Assembly (NCBI RefSeq): GCF_000632495.1
Contig: NZ_JFZT01000035.1
Span: 1 to 64,000 of the forward strand
DNA: 64,000 bases
Source: Candidatus Acidianus copahuensis
GTDB lineage: Archaea > Thermoproteota > Thermoprotei_A > Sulfolobales > Sulfolobaceae
Direction of reading: 5' to 3'
The notes below the pieces were generated by a model. The model was not told the origin of the DNA, searched no databases, and saw only the letters and a program-made list of their open reading frames with translations. A program made the position numbers and the translations under genes. Position 1 is the first letter of the stretch. Every line of letters begins with the position of its first letter. Of this stretch, positions 26,648 through 35,838 are shown in pieces.

Positions 26648-27298
26648 ATGAACGAAAACTATAGAGAAAAACTCTCAGATAACGTTTACGCTAATTTAAA
26701 AAGGGATATAGTTACTGGAAAGTTTAGAACCAATGATAGATTAACAGAATCTGATTTAACTAAAACATATGGGGCTAGTCGAACTCCCATACGAGAGGCC
26801 CTAAAAAAACTCGAAAAAGAAGGGTTAGTTATAAGGGGGCCTGATGGTTATAGGGTTCTTTACCTCTCAAAAGATGAGGTAATTCAGCTCTATGAAATTA
26901 GGACAAGGCTAGAGGCCCTTGCGGCTGAAAAAGCTGCTATGGGGAATAGAGACAGATTGAAAGACTTAGAGACCATACTTGAGGAAATTAAGGAAAAAAC
27001 GTACTCCGATGAGGATCCAGTAAATTTAGCCGAATTGAATGGGAAACTTCATATGATAATTGCAGAAATGAGTGGTAACAAATTTCTTATTCAGTGTCTT
27101 CAGGATATAAGAAATAGATTAACTGCTGTTAGAGTAACTTTATTTGCTGTTCAAGGAAGAAGAGAGATGGAAATGAAAGAGCATGAAGCACTAGTAGAGG
27201 CCATCAAGGACGGAGATCCTAAGAGAGCATCCGATCTTATGTTTGAACACGAAAAAAATGTAATGGAATTTATAAGAAAAAACCTTTTTATCTACTAG
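26648..27298 (+). CDS. GntR-family (FadR/FCD type) transcriptional regulator
   Basis: 216 residues. The N-terminal winged helix (residues about 5-75) includes LTESDLTKTYGASRTPIREALKKLE, the recognition-helix signature of GntR proteins. The C-terminal helical FCD domain begins near VIQLYEIRTRLEALAAEKAA and has E/H ligand positions (LNGKLHMIIAEMSGN, EHEALVEAI) expected to bind a metal and a carboxylate effector. FCD regulators usually sense sugar acids or dicarboxylates. It is convergent with the sugar-acid operon and overlaps its last gene by 11 bases. The likely operators are the CTGTATAC sites at 29905-29914 and 31356-31365. Confidence 0.88.
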   Translation: MNENYREKLSDNVYANLKRDIVTGKFRTNDRLTESDLTKTYGASRTPIREALKKLEKEGLVIRGPDGYRVLYLSKDEVIQLYEIRTRLEALAAEKAAMGNRDRLKDLETILEEIKEKTYSDEDPVNLAELNGKLHMIIAEMSGNKFLIQCLQDIRNRLTAVRVTLFAVQGRREMEMKEHEALVEAIKDGDPKRASDLMFEHEKNVMEFIRKNLFIY

Positions 27299-28412
27299 AT
27301 AAATCACTAAATTTGAGTAATCTTAGCTTTTTCTCAAATTTAATTTGGGATAATTTTTCCTCTTCAGGTTTAATATCATCTGGGACTTTAACTTCTCCCT
27401 CTTTTATCTCAAATCTTATTCCGAAAAAGTCTGGAATAGGAGCTAAGGGAAATTCCACCAATTGAATCCCTCTCCTAGCAGAAGCAACTTGAAGAGTATG
27501 GAAGATAGCTATTGCAGATCTATGAGGTCTTAAGTGAGGAAAAACCTTAACGTTATACGATTCAGCTAAAGCAATAACTTTAAGGAACTTTGATATGCCG
27601 CCAATTTTCGCTATATCTGGTTGGACTATTGAAATTCCACTTTCAATTAGGTCTCTAAATCCTTGAATTGAGTACTCATTTTCTCCTGCGGCAATAGCTA
27701 TATCAGTTTTTTGAGTTAGTTTTGATAGAGCTTTATAGTCGTTTGGAGGCCAAAGAGGTTCCTCTATCCAGTCTACGTCAAATCTTTGGATTTGATTAAT
27801 AAATTTATTCGCATCGTCTAACGAAAAGGGCGAATTTAGATCAACTGCTATTCTAATATCATTTCCTATCCTTTCCCTTATTTTCCTCAATGATTCAAGA
27901 GTTGACTGTGGAGGTTGATGCAGTTTTACTCTGGTAAAACCTCTTTCTATTGCTAAATCTGTAGCCTCAATTACTTCTTTTTCAGAAGGATATCTAGGTA
28001 GACTGGCATATACCTTTATCTTTTCCCTTTCCTTTCCTCCGAGGATTTTATAAAGCGGTACCTTTAAAGATCTACTTAGGCAATGCCATAGCGCTTGATC
28101 AACTGAACTTATCGCACCAGTTGTTACTCCTTGTCCTGCGGTAAATAGAGCTTTTTCCATTACTTCTTCAGTTTCTTGAATAGAATTTACCTCCTTAAGG
28201 AAGGGAATAACGAAATCATTGAGGACTCCTAAATAGGCTGAAATTATTCCGCTACCAGCTACTAGAGTCTCCCCCCAACCTTCGCAATCATCTCCTTCAA
28301 CCTTAACGTAAAGCTGGATTCCCCATTCATCTTTCCATTCAGTAATAATTTTATCTTCGTAGGGTATAGATACTGGAAAAAGTTCAATTCTCCTTATCTT
28401 CACGTCAAGCAC
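27288..28412 (-). CDS. Mandelate racemase/muconate lactonizing-type sugar-acid dehydratase (enolase superfamily)
   Basis: 374 residues from a GTG at 28412 that overlaps the preceding UxaA-type gene by 8 bases. The barrel carries VKLHQPP (Lys of the KxK/KxH base), AVDLNSPF, WIEEPLWPPND and AGENEYS, the three acidic metal ligands on successive strands. VFPHLRPH supplies a His near the end of the barrel. The family abstracts the proton alpha to a carboxylate and eliminates water from aldonic acids. It is last in an operon with a split UxaA-type dehydratase and a sugar-porter MFS, so its substrate is probably a hexonate, uronate or aldarate. The exact acid cannot be read. Confidence 0.8.
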   Translation of the reverse strand: MLDVKIRRIELFPVSIPYEDKIITEWKDEWGIQLYVKVEGDDCEGWGETLVAGSGIISAYLGVLNDFVIPFLKEVNSIQETEEVMEKALFTAGQGVTTGAISSVDQALWHCLSRSLKVPLYKILGGKEREKIKVYASLPRYPSEKEVIEATDLAIERGFTRVKLHQPPQSTLESLRKIRERIGNDIRIAVDLNSPFSLDDANKFINQIQRFDVDWIEEPLWPPNDYKALSKLTQKTDIAIAAGENEYSIQGFRDLIESGISIVQPDIAKIGGISKFLKVIALAESYNVKVFPHLRPHRSAIAIFHTLQVASARRGIQLVEFPLAPIPDFFGIRFEIKEGEVKVPDDIKPEEEKLSQIKFEKKLRLLKFSDLSSR

Positions 28413-29565
28413 TCACGTACAGCTTTATTGGTGAGAATTCGTCGTGTTGAAGTATCTCTGAGGCCGTTAATCTTCCATTTGCAGTTCTAATTGCATACTC
28501 AAACACTCTTTCTCCAGCTTCTCTAAGATCTATCTTCAGTCCAAGCAAATCAGATACGTCAACGTCTATGTGTTCTTTCATCGTACTAATAGTTTTTGGA
28601 TTAGCTGAAATCTTTACCACAGGAATTATTGGATGCCCAACAATATTTCCTTGTCCAGTAGTGAATAGATGAAGAACAGATCCCTTAGCTGCAAATAGAG
28701 TTACAGCTTCTGCTGCAGCTGAGGAAGTATTAACGAAGCAAAGTCTAGACTTTCCTTGCGGTAAAGGATCTAGATAGTCCAATACGCAAGTAATGGGTTT
28801 AGTTCCTAATTTCTGAATATTACCTAAAGCTTTTTCCTCAATCGTCGTTAAGCCTCCCTTTATATTTCCTTCTGTTGGTTGCGAACCAAGTAGATCCACT
28901 CCTTGAGACTCAATTATATTAGTATATTCTTTAAATATTTTCCAAAACTTTTCCCTTAATTCTTGAGTTGAAATTCTACTAGCAACTATGTCCTCAGCCC
29001 CAGTTAGTTCTGAGGTTTCTCCAAACATTACTGTGGAACCGTAATCAATTAATTTATCTACTGCATAACCAGTTGCTGGATTTGAGGCCGCACCTGAAGT
29101 TGTGTCAGATTCTCCACATTTTATACTTGCAACCAATGAGGATAAGTCGACTTCTGTTCTTTGTTTCTCGGAAGATATTTGAACGAACTCTTTAGCTTTC
29201 TCGCTAGCTCTATTTATTGTTTTTAGATCTCCGTAACCTTCGATAGAAAAAGCAGCAACTGGTTTTCCAGTTTCAGCTATCTTATCAGCTACCTTGTTTG
29301 TCCAATTATCCTCAATCCCTATAACAATGGCTGCGGAAATGTTGGGGTTTGCCCCAGTTCCTGAAAGAATATGAAATAAAAGATCTAGATCAGATCCAAA
29401 CTGAAGCCTTCCGTATGGATGGGGAAGTGCAACTGTTCCCCTTATTAGCTTTGATACTCCGACAGCAGCAGTGTTAGATAAATCATCCACAGGAATAACT
29501 GCCACGTAATTCCTTACACCTACAGAACCATTTTCTCTTATATACCCTTTTATTGTTGGATTCAT
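28405..29565 (-). CDS. UxaA-family dehydratase, large (C-terminal type) subunit
   Basis: 386 residues. It begins GYIRENGSVGVRNYVAVIP and contains ALPHPYGR, IKCGESDTTSG and NPATGYAVDKL, the conserved blocks of altronate/galactarate dehydratases and sulfo-lyase SuyB. Cys and His in these blocks are expected Fe ligands. In bacteria UxaA is one chain; here the SAF domain is the separate gene upstream. A strong ribosome-binding sequence (GGAGGTGAT) lies just before the ATG at 29565. It probably dehydrates a sugar acid, or less likely desulfonates sulfolactate. Confidence 0.82.
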   Translation of the reverse strand: MNPTIKGYIRENGSVGVRNYVAVIPVDDLSNTAAVGVSKLIRGTVALPHPYGRLQFGSDLDLLFHILSGTGANPNISAAIVIGIEDNWTNKVADKIAETGKPVAAFSIEGYGDLKTINRASEKAKEFVQISSEKQRTEVDLSSLVASIKCGESDTTSGAASNPATGYAVDKLIDYGSTVMFGETSELTGAEDIVASRISTQELREKFWKIFKEYTNIIESQGVDLLGSQPTEGNIKGGLTTIEEKALGNIQKLGTKPITCVLDYLDPLPQGKSRLCFVNTSSAAAEAVTLFAAKGSVLHLFTTGQGNIVGHPIIPVVKISANPKTISTMKEHIDVDVSDLLGLKIDLREAGERVFEYAIRTANGRLTASEILQHDEFSPIKLYVSA

Positions 29566-29570
29566 TTACA

Positions 29571-29870
29571 TCACCTCCTTAAAGGAAAACTCCACCTCTT
29601 AGATCTAAGGTTATGTGTATGTACATGTTCTCCCCGTTTTATATCTTTTGTAGCTACACCTATAATTCTTCCATATTTAATTACTTCTTCACCTTGCTTT
29701 ATATCTCTCAAGGCAATTTTATGGCCTAATGGTATACTATCTTGTGATACAACCTTTGTTAATGGGTTCTTATCCGCAATATAGAATACTTCCACTTCTT
29801 CACCTTGTTTCGTATCAGAAATTAGTACACCTACATTATCTTCCTTCTCATGGATTAAAGCTTTAGCCAT
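29571..29870 (-). CDS. UxaA-family dehydratase, small SAF-domain subunit
   Basis: 99 residues matching the N-terminal SAF domain of UxaA/GarD or the SuyA subunit. It contains VGVLISDTKQGEEVEVF, GHKIALRDIKQGEEVIKYG and the end motif KRGEHVHTHNLRS. The SAF domain provides part of the substrate pocket to the large subunit. The gap to the large-subunit gene is 5 bases. A TATA box at 29892-29899 and a perfect palindrome at 29905-29914 precede this gene, so it is the first gene of a three-gene transcript. Confidence 0.85.
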   Translation of the reverse strand: MAKALIHEKEDNVGVLISDTKQGEEVEVFYIADKNPLTKVVSQDSIPLGHKIALRDIKQGEEVIKYGRIIGVATKDIKRGEHVHTHNLRSKRWSFPLRR

Positions 29871-29891
29871 AAACTAATGTCGTATAAGTCA

Positions 29892-29914
29892 TTTATATAC
29901 ATTTCTGTATACAG
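29892..29914 (-). promoter_or_regulatory. Promoter and operator candidate of the UxaA-type operon
   Basis: TATATAAA (complement of 29892-29899) lies about 26 bases before the ATG at 29870. Directly upstream is the perfect palindrome CTGTATACAG (29905-29914). The decamer TTCTGTATAC (29903-29912) recurs at 31356-31365 before the MFS gene. GTATAC-centred palindromes are common operators of FCD-type GntR regulators. Confidence 0.5.
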
Positions 29915-29940
29915 TAAAAAGTTCATTTTATCTTGATATA

Positions 29941-31314
29941 TTATGAAACAGTTTCACCTCCTATTTTCCTCTCCGAGATTTCCTCTAACGTTTTACCTTT
30001 AGTCTCAGGAGCTAGAAGAATAGAGAGAATTAAACCAGCAAAACATGCAAAAATAATTATAGATAACTCGTCAAAAGATGGTAGAGCTGGAAATATCAAT
30101 CCCGTTATAACTCCTCCTAACCTTCCTATTCCTTGCTTCCATCCCTCCGCCGTAGCCCTAATTTTTGTTGGAAATAACTCTGGCGAGTAAACCATATGAA
30201 GGCTCGCAGGGCCTATGCCCTGAAACATTGCAAATAGTATAAAGGATAAAAGCTTCAGAACGTTAAAAGTCGGAGGAGCAAACGTTAAGAATAATATTGT
30301 TACTAGCATACCAGCCCATCCTGTTATTGTTGAATTTCTTCTTCCAAACGAATCAATAATTAAAATGCATATTATATCCCCAACAACGAATAATGACCAA
30401 TATAATATTGAGCCTATAAGCCCAGATTCTCCAAAGGAAGCCAGAATTGATGGACCATATATTGTCGAATCAATAAAGGCTATTGCGAAAAAGAAGTAAA
30501 ACAGACCAATAAATATAGCCCATTTTGTGTATTTTGTGAGAAGATCTTTATAATATTTAGAAGATTCTTCTTCAAGTTTCGCATCCATTATTAACTTTTT
30601 TGTTTCCGTTGAAACTTGTGAATTAGTGACTTTTTCGATAACTTTTATTGCTTCTTCTTTTTTTCCATGCTCTAATAGCCATCTAGGAGATTCAGGTGTT
30701 CTATATCTTGCTATTATGGCTATTATTGCAGGTATTGCAGCTGATATTAACATATATCTCCATGCTATTGTACTTCCTAAAGGTAGGAGGGAATAGCCAA
30801 CCAGTGCTGCTACAATTCCGGCAATATTGAAAAACGTTATATTCATCACCAAGAATTTTCCTCTTGGTTTTACCGGAGTAAACTCGCTGAGATAGGAGGT
30901 TGCAATAGGATAATCCAAACCAATGCCTATTCCAACCAGAAATCTAGCGAAAATTAATTCTATGGCATCGGTAACTAAACCGGATATAATAGCGAAAAAT
31001 ACAAATAATATTAAATCTACAATAAAAATTAATCTTCGACCCAACTTATCAGTGAAATAGCCGGAAATTAATGCCCCTATAAGATTTCCTATTATGACGG
31101 AGATGCCTATAAGTCCTAAAGTAAATGGTTGATTCTGTAGTCCAAAGGCTTCCTTTATTCCAGCTAAACCAAATGAAATTATAATTATATTATATCCATC
31201 TACAAATATTCCACTTCCAGTGAGAAGAAGCATCTTATAATTGAACCACCTTGATTTTCCCCAGTTTAGGTTCTTGAATAATTCGTCCTTAAGTTCTTCC
31301 CAGGACTTTGACAT
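29941..31314 (-). CDS. Sugar-porter-family MFS transporter
   Basis: 457 residues with 12 predicted membrane helices. It has sugar-porter signatures: GYFTDKLGRRL after helix 2, RFLVGIGIGLDYP in helix 4, PESPRWLLEHGK before the central loop, and PETKGKTLEEI after helix 12. It is encoded just upstream of the split dehydratase with its own promoter (TATA near 31345) and shares the CTGTATAC motif. It is therefore the probable proton-coupled importer of the acid degraded by that operon. Confidence 0.85.
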   Translation of the reverse strand: MSKSWEELKDELFKNLNWGKSRWFNYKMLLLTGSGIFVDGYNIIIISFGLAGIKEAFGLQNQPFTLGLIGISVIIGNLIGALISGYFTDKLGRRLIFIVDLILFVFFAIISGLVTDAIELIFARFLVGIGIGLDYPIATSYLSEFTPVKPRGKFLVMNITFFNIAGIVAALVGYSLLPLGSTIAWRYMLISAAIPAIIAIIARYRTPESPRWLLEHGKKEEAIKVIEKVTNSQVSTETKKLIMDAKLEEESSKYYKDLLTKYTKWAIFIGLFYFFFAIAFIDSTIYGPSILASFGESGLIGSILYWSLFVVGDIICILIIDSFGRRNSTITGWAGMLVTILFLTFAPPTFNVLKLLSFILFAMFQGIGPASLHMVYSPELFPTKIRATAEGWKQGIGRLGGVITGLIFPALPSFDELSIIIFACFAGLILSILLAPETKGKTLEEISERKIGGETVS

Positions 31315-31340
31315 TTTAAATCATTTGAACACTCTGAATA

Positions 31341-31365
31341 CTGTATAATATACTTTTCTGTATAC
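31341..31365 (-). promoter_or_regulatory. Promoter and operator candidate of the sugar-porter gene
   Basis: TTCTGTATAC at 31356-31365 matches the operator candidate at 29903-29912. An additional GTATA-A-TATAC dyad (31343-31353) overlaps the TATA-like sequence about 31 bases before the start codon at 31314. A regulator bound here would touch the TATA box. Confidence 0.45.
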
Positions 31366-31719
31366 AACCATGTGTATGCAGCAGTTAAGGGGACTGCATG
31401 GGAGAGGTTAGATTGATCTCTTCTAATAAATAGAACCTTTTTCAGATAATAATACAATTTTACAATAGTGTGCTAGTTTAGATCTTATATTGATAAACAG
31501 ATAATGGGCAAAAATCTCAGTTAGAGTTAAACGTTTGAGGTATATAACAATATACAGTCTATATCGGTCTACTTCTATGAAAGGGACAAAAGAACTAAAT
31601 AAGATGAGTTAAGGCAAATTAGCCATAACTAAGAAAATAGAACAAGAAACACCGACTCTACTTCTAAGTAATCAAAACATCGATGTTCTTTTTTATGTTG
31701 CATCAAAGAAATTCTTCAA

Positions 31720-32460
31720 TGGATAAAGCTGTTTTCCCTAAAGGAAAAATTAAGATTAAATATCTCTCTCCTGTAACCGCAGGGATAAAATTTAAAGACA
31801 GAGATAAGAGGTTTAAAACCTTCTCTACTTTGGTCAAATTCAAGGTTAGGGTACACTAAGAATCCCAAAATATGGTAAAACACGCTATCATCAGGCTAAA
31901 CATGTGTGGTAAAATCTTTGTGACTTTAGTTATAGACGGTCATTTGCTTCCCCGAGTGAAAAATCCAGAAAGGTGTAGGTGTATATAGACTTCACAATAC
32001 ATGAATTATGTTTAATATCCTAGGAGTTACTAAAAGCGACTACAAAGACTTAAGAGGTTTCCAGTCACTCTCCTTGAAGGTCAATAGATCAAAGAACTTT
32101 GAGATAGCAAGAGTGGAGATCGAAATGTCTTTGGGAAGGGTTGTAAATTTTCATTGTAGCTTGAACCTAGAGAAGGAAATACTAAGCTGAGGACTATGAC
32201 GTCCAGTCATCGAGGATATTCAAGTGAGAGATTAGTTATGAGGTTTACAAGGATCTTACTCCCCTAGTTATAGGTTGTTGATTTTCACCATATGATAGAT
32301 ATTCAGATGGCAAATGGAGAAAATATGGAAAGATTTTCAGAGGTTGAACAGGTATATACATGCAGAGCCTGCTCATTAGCAGTTACGTAAAGGTGAAGCA
32401 TTTTTCAATAGAGGGCTATCATTTGCAAAAATACGGTTATGCTGCGATCTCGAATTCTAG
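31720..32460 (+). pseudogene. Decayed tnpB (IS200/IS605-type)
   Basis: Consecutive pieces in shifting frames look like TnpB in order. A FKDRDKRFKTFSTLVKFKVRV block comes first. LRIPKYGKTRYH follows near 31855 and KIFVTLVIDG near 31912, the beta-strands before the RuvC domain. VGVYIDFTIHEL near 31977 corresponds to the VGIDxG motif, SLKVNRSKNFEIARVEIE near 32075 to the conserved helix, and EDYDV comes near 32190. Several stops interrupt it, and no Cys4 zinc finger or hairpin end is visible. Limits are approximate. Confidence 0.5.
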
Positions 32461-32619
32461 ACCCCCTTAAATTATTGATAATTTTAAAACACTATTGGCG
32501 TTTAAGATAGCCATAAGTTAGAAGACAAACATGATATTGCTGGCTTTCTGGGTAAAATATAAGCTAAATCTCTCGTCCTAATTTTAAGCAAAGTTCTTTT
32601 AGTTAAAGAAATGAAAGAA

Positions 32620-32627
32620 TTTATACT
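32620..32627 (+). promoter_or_regulatory. TATA box of the first GH116-type gene
   Basis: TTTATACT about 24 bases before the ATG at 32647, preceded by a purine-rich BRE-like stretch. Fits a leaderless transcript. Confidence 0.45.
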
Positions 32628-32646
32628 ATTCTACATTTATTAGTCT

Positions 32647-35010
32647 ATGCGCTATGAATTTTCGTATTCTACATCGAGTGGAGTTGCATTAGGAGGCATT
32701 GGCTCTGGGAGCATAGAAATAAGAGCTGATGGTCTCTTTTATAATGCGGATTTCCTAGGTTTTTGGCAAAAAATCTTCAATCCAGAGGATATTTTCTTCG
32801 TAAATAGGACAGGAGATCAACTTAGAATTTTGGCATCAACTCCTTACATTCACGGATCGACTCCATATGAGATGCCATGGGTCAGACCTGTAGAGAGAAT
32901 CGTTTATGATGGAGAACCTCCTTTCGCTCATCTAAATTATGGTATAGCATCAGCTACTTTTTTATCTCCCACAATACCTCTTGACCTAAAGAGGTCTATT
33001 TTTCCTTTATTTTATGGAAACTTTAATTCAGAAGGAGAGATTACTATATTTATAAAACCGGAATTCCTATTCTCAGTAGAGAAAGGGAAGGACTATATAA
33101 AAATAATAACAAAAGAAGGGGAAATAGCTATAAAGAGCCCTAACATGTTAAATTGCGGCTTAGTCGAGGACATAAGGAAGGCTTATGTAGACTTAAGATT
33201 GAAAGGATATGTTGAAGATCAACAAAAAGGAAATTATGTGTTTGTATCCATGAGCAAATCCCCAGAATTTACCTTTTCCTGGTATTTTCCTAATTACGAA
33301 ATAGGAGGAGAAAAGTATAGACGATATTATGCCAAACTGTTTAAGGATTCAGTTGACGCTTCGGCGTCGTTTTGGGAGGAGAAAGAGGAAATAATTAGCA
33401 AGACTGCAAAGTTCCACGACCTAATATACAGCCCAAAAGGAGTAGAACAGTGGATTGCAGATCTAATAGGATCTCAGATATCCACACTAAAGAAAGTAAC
33501 AGTCCTTTTAGAGGATGGAGATGTTGCTATTTGGGAAGGTCTATGGGATCCGTACTTTGGTGGTCCCTTACCTAAAGAACTTAATTTTTTTGGTGAGAGT
33601 AATTCAGGCGTTTTTAATACAACTGATCTCTCCTTCTATTATGCTCCAGCTCTTCTAGCTCTTTATCCAGAACTTTTAGATAACTTGATCTCATGGACAT
33701 CAAAGTTTCTCCTAAAAGAAAATACTAAGGAACATTTACTTTACTCTTCATCTTTCTTGGAGAATTTGATAGAATTGAAGAAGGATATGATTAAGGATCC
33801 ATCAATACTAGTAGATTTAAACAAGATGGAAGAGGAAATTGCAAAGATAGTAAAGAAGACAGGAAAAGATCCAGCAGGAAGAGTACCACACTTCTTTATC
33901 GCCCCATTTAGAAAAGCAAATGATTATAGAATGCTCGGTAATCAAGTAGAGTTTCCACTCCAATTACTCCTTCTTTACGCATACACAGGAAAGAGTGTTA
34001 AAGAGGATATAATAAAAGTATTTGAGTCAATTAGAAGAACTCAGCTGGGAGATCTTGGGCTTCCATACCACACTACTCCAGCAGGGTTAGAACAGGAATT
34101 TTTCACACAAAAAATATTAGGAACTCAAGAATTCGCATTTCTTAGGGGTTACAACTATCCCCCTATAAGTTTCCAAACCTTTGACGGTTGGTCTATGCTT
34201 GGTTATTCATCGTATACGTCCATAATGTGGTATTCTATGCTTTTCCTGATGCGGAAAATTCTTAATATAGAGGAATATAAGGAAATGGAGGAAAAATCTA
34301 AGGAATCATTAAAACAATTGTGGAATGGTAAATACTACGATCTATGGTATGAACCCATTACGGGAATAAGGGATACAGCTAGCAATATTGCCCAAGTTAT
34401 GGGCTTTTGGTATTGTAGACTAATGGGATATGAAATGGGGGAAGAAGATGTACTTAAGGCAATTGTAAAGAATAACCTGATAAAGGGAGAAGGAACTGTT
34501 AATGGAATTTATCCAGGTGAAGTCAGACCCTCATTCTCAGAAAGTAGGAAGTATAAAAACAATACTGGTTTCCCATTTATCGGTGGACCTGATGTTCCGT
34601 GGGGCGGTATGGAGTTAGCGCTTGCTTCTCACTTATTATACGCGGGCATGAGAGAGGAAGCTGAGAAAGTCTTGAAGGAGATTTATGAAAGATATAAACT
34701 TGCAGGTATGTTTTGGAAACACGTGGAGTGGGGTTCCTATTACAGCAGAAACTTAGATGCTATAACTCTAATATGGGGTTACGAGGGCTTATCTTATAAT
34801 AAAGAGAGAAAAAGCCTAAAAATCAAGGGAATGTGGCCGATGGAGTGGATTTTTATGCTTCCATCAGCTTGGGGAAAGATTAGTATTGAAGAGTGCTTAA
34901 CTCTCGAAATAGAGGATGGATATCTTGAAATCTCAGAGGTTGAATTCAAAGGAAGATCGATCAAGTTGGAAAAAGAACTAACAAAAGGAGATAAAGAAAA
35001 AATTTGTTAA
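32647..35010 (+). CDS. GH116-type beta-glycosidase (paralogue 1)
   Basis: 787 residues, no signal peptide, so probably intracellular. The N-terminal beta domain starts with SSGVALGGIGSGSIEIRADG, the block shared with GH116/GBA2 glycosidases such as S. solfataricus SSO1353. The helical barrel carries AIWEGLWDP (candidate nucleophile Glu) near residue 299 and QTFDGWSMLGYSSYTSIMW (candidate acid/base Asp) near 516. The C-terminus has GSYYSR. Family members release beta-glucose, xylose or GlcNAc from glycosides. A same-length paralogue lies at 53499-55862, and the two share a 123-bp identical tract. The last 4 bases overlap the convergent SMP-30 gene. Family likely, sugar specificity unknown. Confidence 0.75.
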   Translation: MRYEFSYSTSSGVALGGIGSGSIEIRADGLFYNADFLGFWQKIFNPEDIFFVNRTGDQLRILASTPYIHGSTPYEMPWVRPVERIVYDGEPPFAHLNYGIASATFLSPTIPLDLKRSIFPLFYGNFNSEGEITIFIKPEFLFSVEKGKDYIKIITKEGEIAIKSPNMLNCGLVEDIRKAYVDLRLKGYVEDQQKGNYVFVSMSKSPEFTFSWYFPNYEIGGEKYRRYYAKLFKDSVDASASFWEEKEEIISKTAKFHDLIYSPKGVEQWIADLIGSQISTLKKVTVLLEDGDVAIWEGLWDPYFGGPLPKELNFFGESNSGVFNTTDLSFYYAPALLALYPELLDNLISWTSKFLLKENTKEHLLYSSSFLENLIELKKDMIKDPSILVDLNKMEEEIAKIVKKTGKDPAGRVPHFFIAPFRKANDYRMLGNQVEFPLQLLLLYAYTGKSVKEDIIKVFESIRRTQLGDLGLPYHTTPAGLEQEFFTQKILGTQEFAFLRGYNYPPISFQTFDGWSMLGYSSYTSIMWYSMLFLMRKILNIEEYKEMEEKSKESLKQLWNGKYYDLWYEPITGIRDTASNIAQVMGFWYCRLMGYEMGEEDVLKAIVKNNLIKGEGTVNGIYPGEVRPSFSESRKYKNNTGFPFIGGPDVPWGGMELALASHLLYAGMREEAEKVLKEIYERYKLAGMFWKHVEWGSYYSRNLDAITLIWGYEGLSYNKERKSLKIKGMWPMEWIFMLPSAWGKISIEECLTLEIEDGYLEISEVEFKGRSIKLEKELTKGDKEKIC
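34627..34749 (+). repeat. 123-bp tract identical to 55479-55601
   Basis: Within the two GH116-type paralogues, these 123 bases are identical letter by letter while flanking codons differ even at silent positions. It covers the segment from SHLLYAGMREEAEKV to GSYYSR. Confidence 0.95.
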
Positions 35011-35837
35011 TGAAACTTGAAACCCTCTAATCCCCTAACTTTCACTTTTCCCATTAAAAGATATCCTCCATCTTCACCAGCTGTCGTAATGTAAACTATA
35101 TCAAGATCCTTCCCACCAAACGTAATAGAGGTAGTATATCTAAACCCGGTCCTAATTTCTTCAACCTTAACTCCTGTTGGCGACCATCGACTGACCTTAC
35201 CTCCTCCCCAATGAGCAATCCACAAAAATCCTTCTTCGTCCACGCTCATACCATCTGGATTTCCAGGTTCATTTGCAAAATCTATTAAGATATCTCGATT
35301 ATAAATATCTCCTTTATTGATATCAAAGTCAAATGAGTACACCTTCCTTGTTGGACTATCAATCAAATACATCTTATCCCAATCAGGACTCCAACCTAAA
35401 CCGTTAGATACTCTTAGTCCTGTAAGTATCTTCGTTAACTTTGTTCCTTCGAGTTTATAAAGACTGCCTAAAGGTTCCCTTCTTTCGTTCATAGTGCCAG
35501 CCCAATACCTCCCTAGTTTATCGCATTTTCCATCGTTGAATCTGTTATCGTCAGTTTCATTTATTTTAATTATTTCATCAACTTTTCCTTCTTTTACGTA
35601 AACTGTCGAGAATGAGTGTTTTACAGTAGCTATAACTCTCTCACTATCTATTACACAAAGAGATGATACCATATCATTTAAGGAGACTATATTTTCCCTT
35701 TCATTCTCGTCAAGGTAAAGTATTTTTTTCCCGAGAATATCTACCCAGTAAATTCTATTGTTTTCCTCATCATATGTAGGTCCCTCACCTAAAACTGCTT
35801 TGTATTTTGAGACTATTTTAAGATTTACACCACTCAT
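35007..35837 (-). CDS. SMP-30/gluconolactonase-family lactonase
   Basis: 276 residues, a six-bladed propeller. The start region LGEGPTYDEENNRIYWVDI has the metal-ligand Glu. NRFNDGKCDKLGRYWAGTM and LRVSNGLGWSPD give the two Asn, and GNPDGMSVDEEGFLW the Asp. It hydrolyses aldonolactones, the product of sugar-1-dehydrogenases, using a divalent metal. The preceding SDR gene ends 1 base upstream, so the two are co-translated. Together with the dehydratase at 41732 this outlines glucose (or related sugar) oxidation to 2-keto-3-deoxy acid. Confidence 0.87.
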   Translation of the reverse strand: MSGVNLKIVSKYKAVLGEGPTYDEENNRIYWVDILGKKILYLDENERENIVSLNDMVSSLCVIDSERVIATVKHSFSTVYVKEGKVDEIIKINETDDNRFNDGKCDKLGRYWAGTMNERREPLGSLYKLEGTKLTKILTGLRVSNGLGWSPDWDKMYLIDSPTRKVYSFDFDINKGDIYNRDILIDFANEPGNPDGMSVDEEGFLWIAHWGGGKVSRWSPTGVKVEEIRTGFRYTTSITFGGKDLDIVYITTAGEDGGYLLMGKVKVRGLEGFKFH

Positions 35838-35838
35838 G

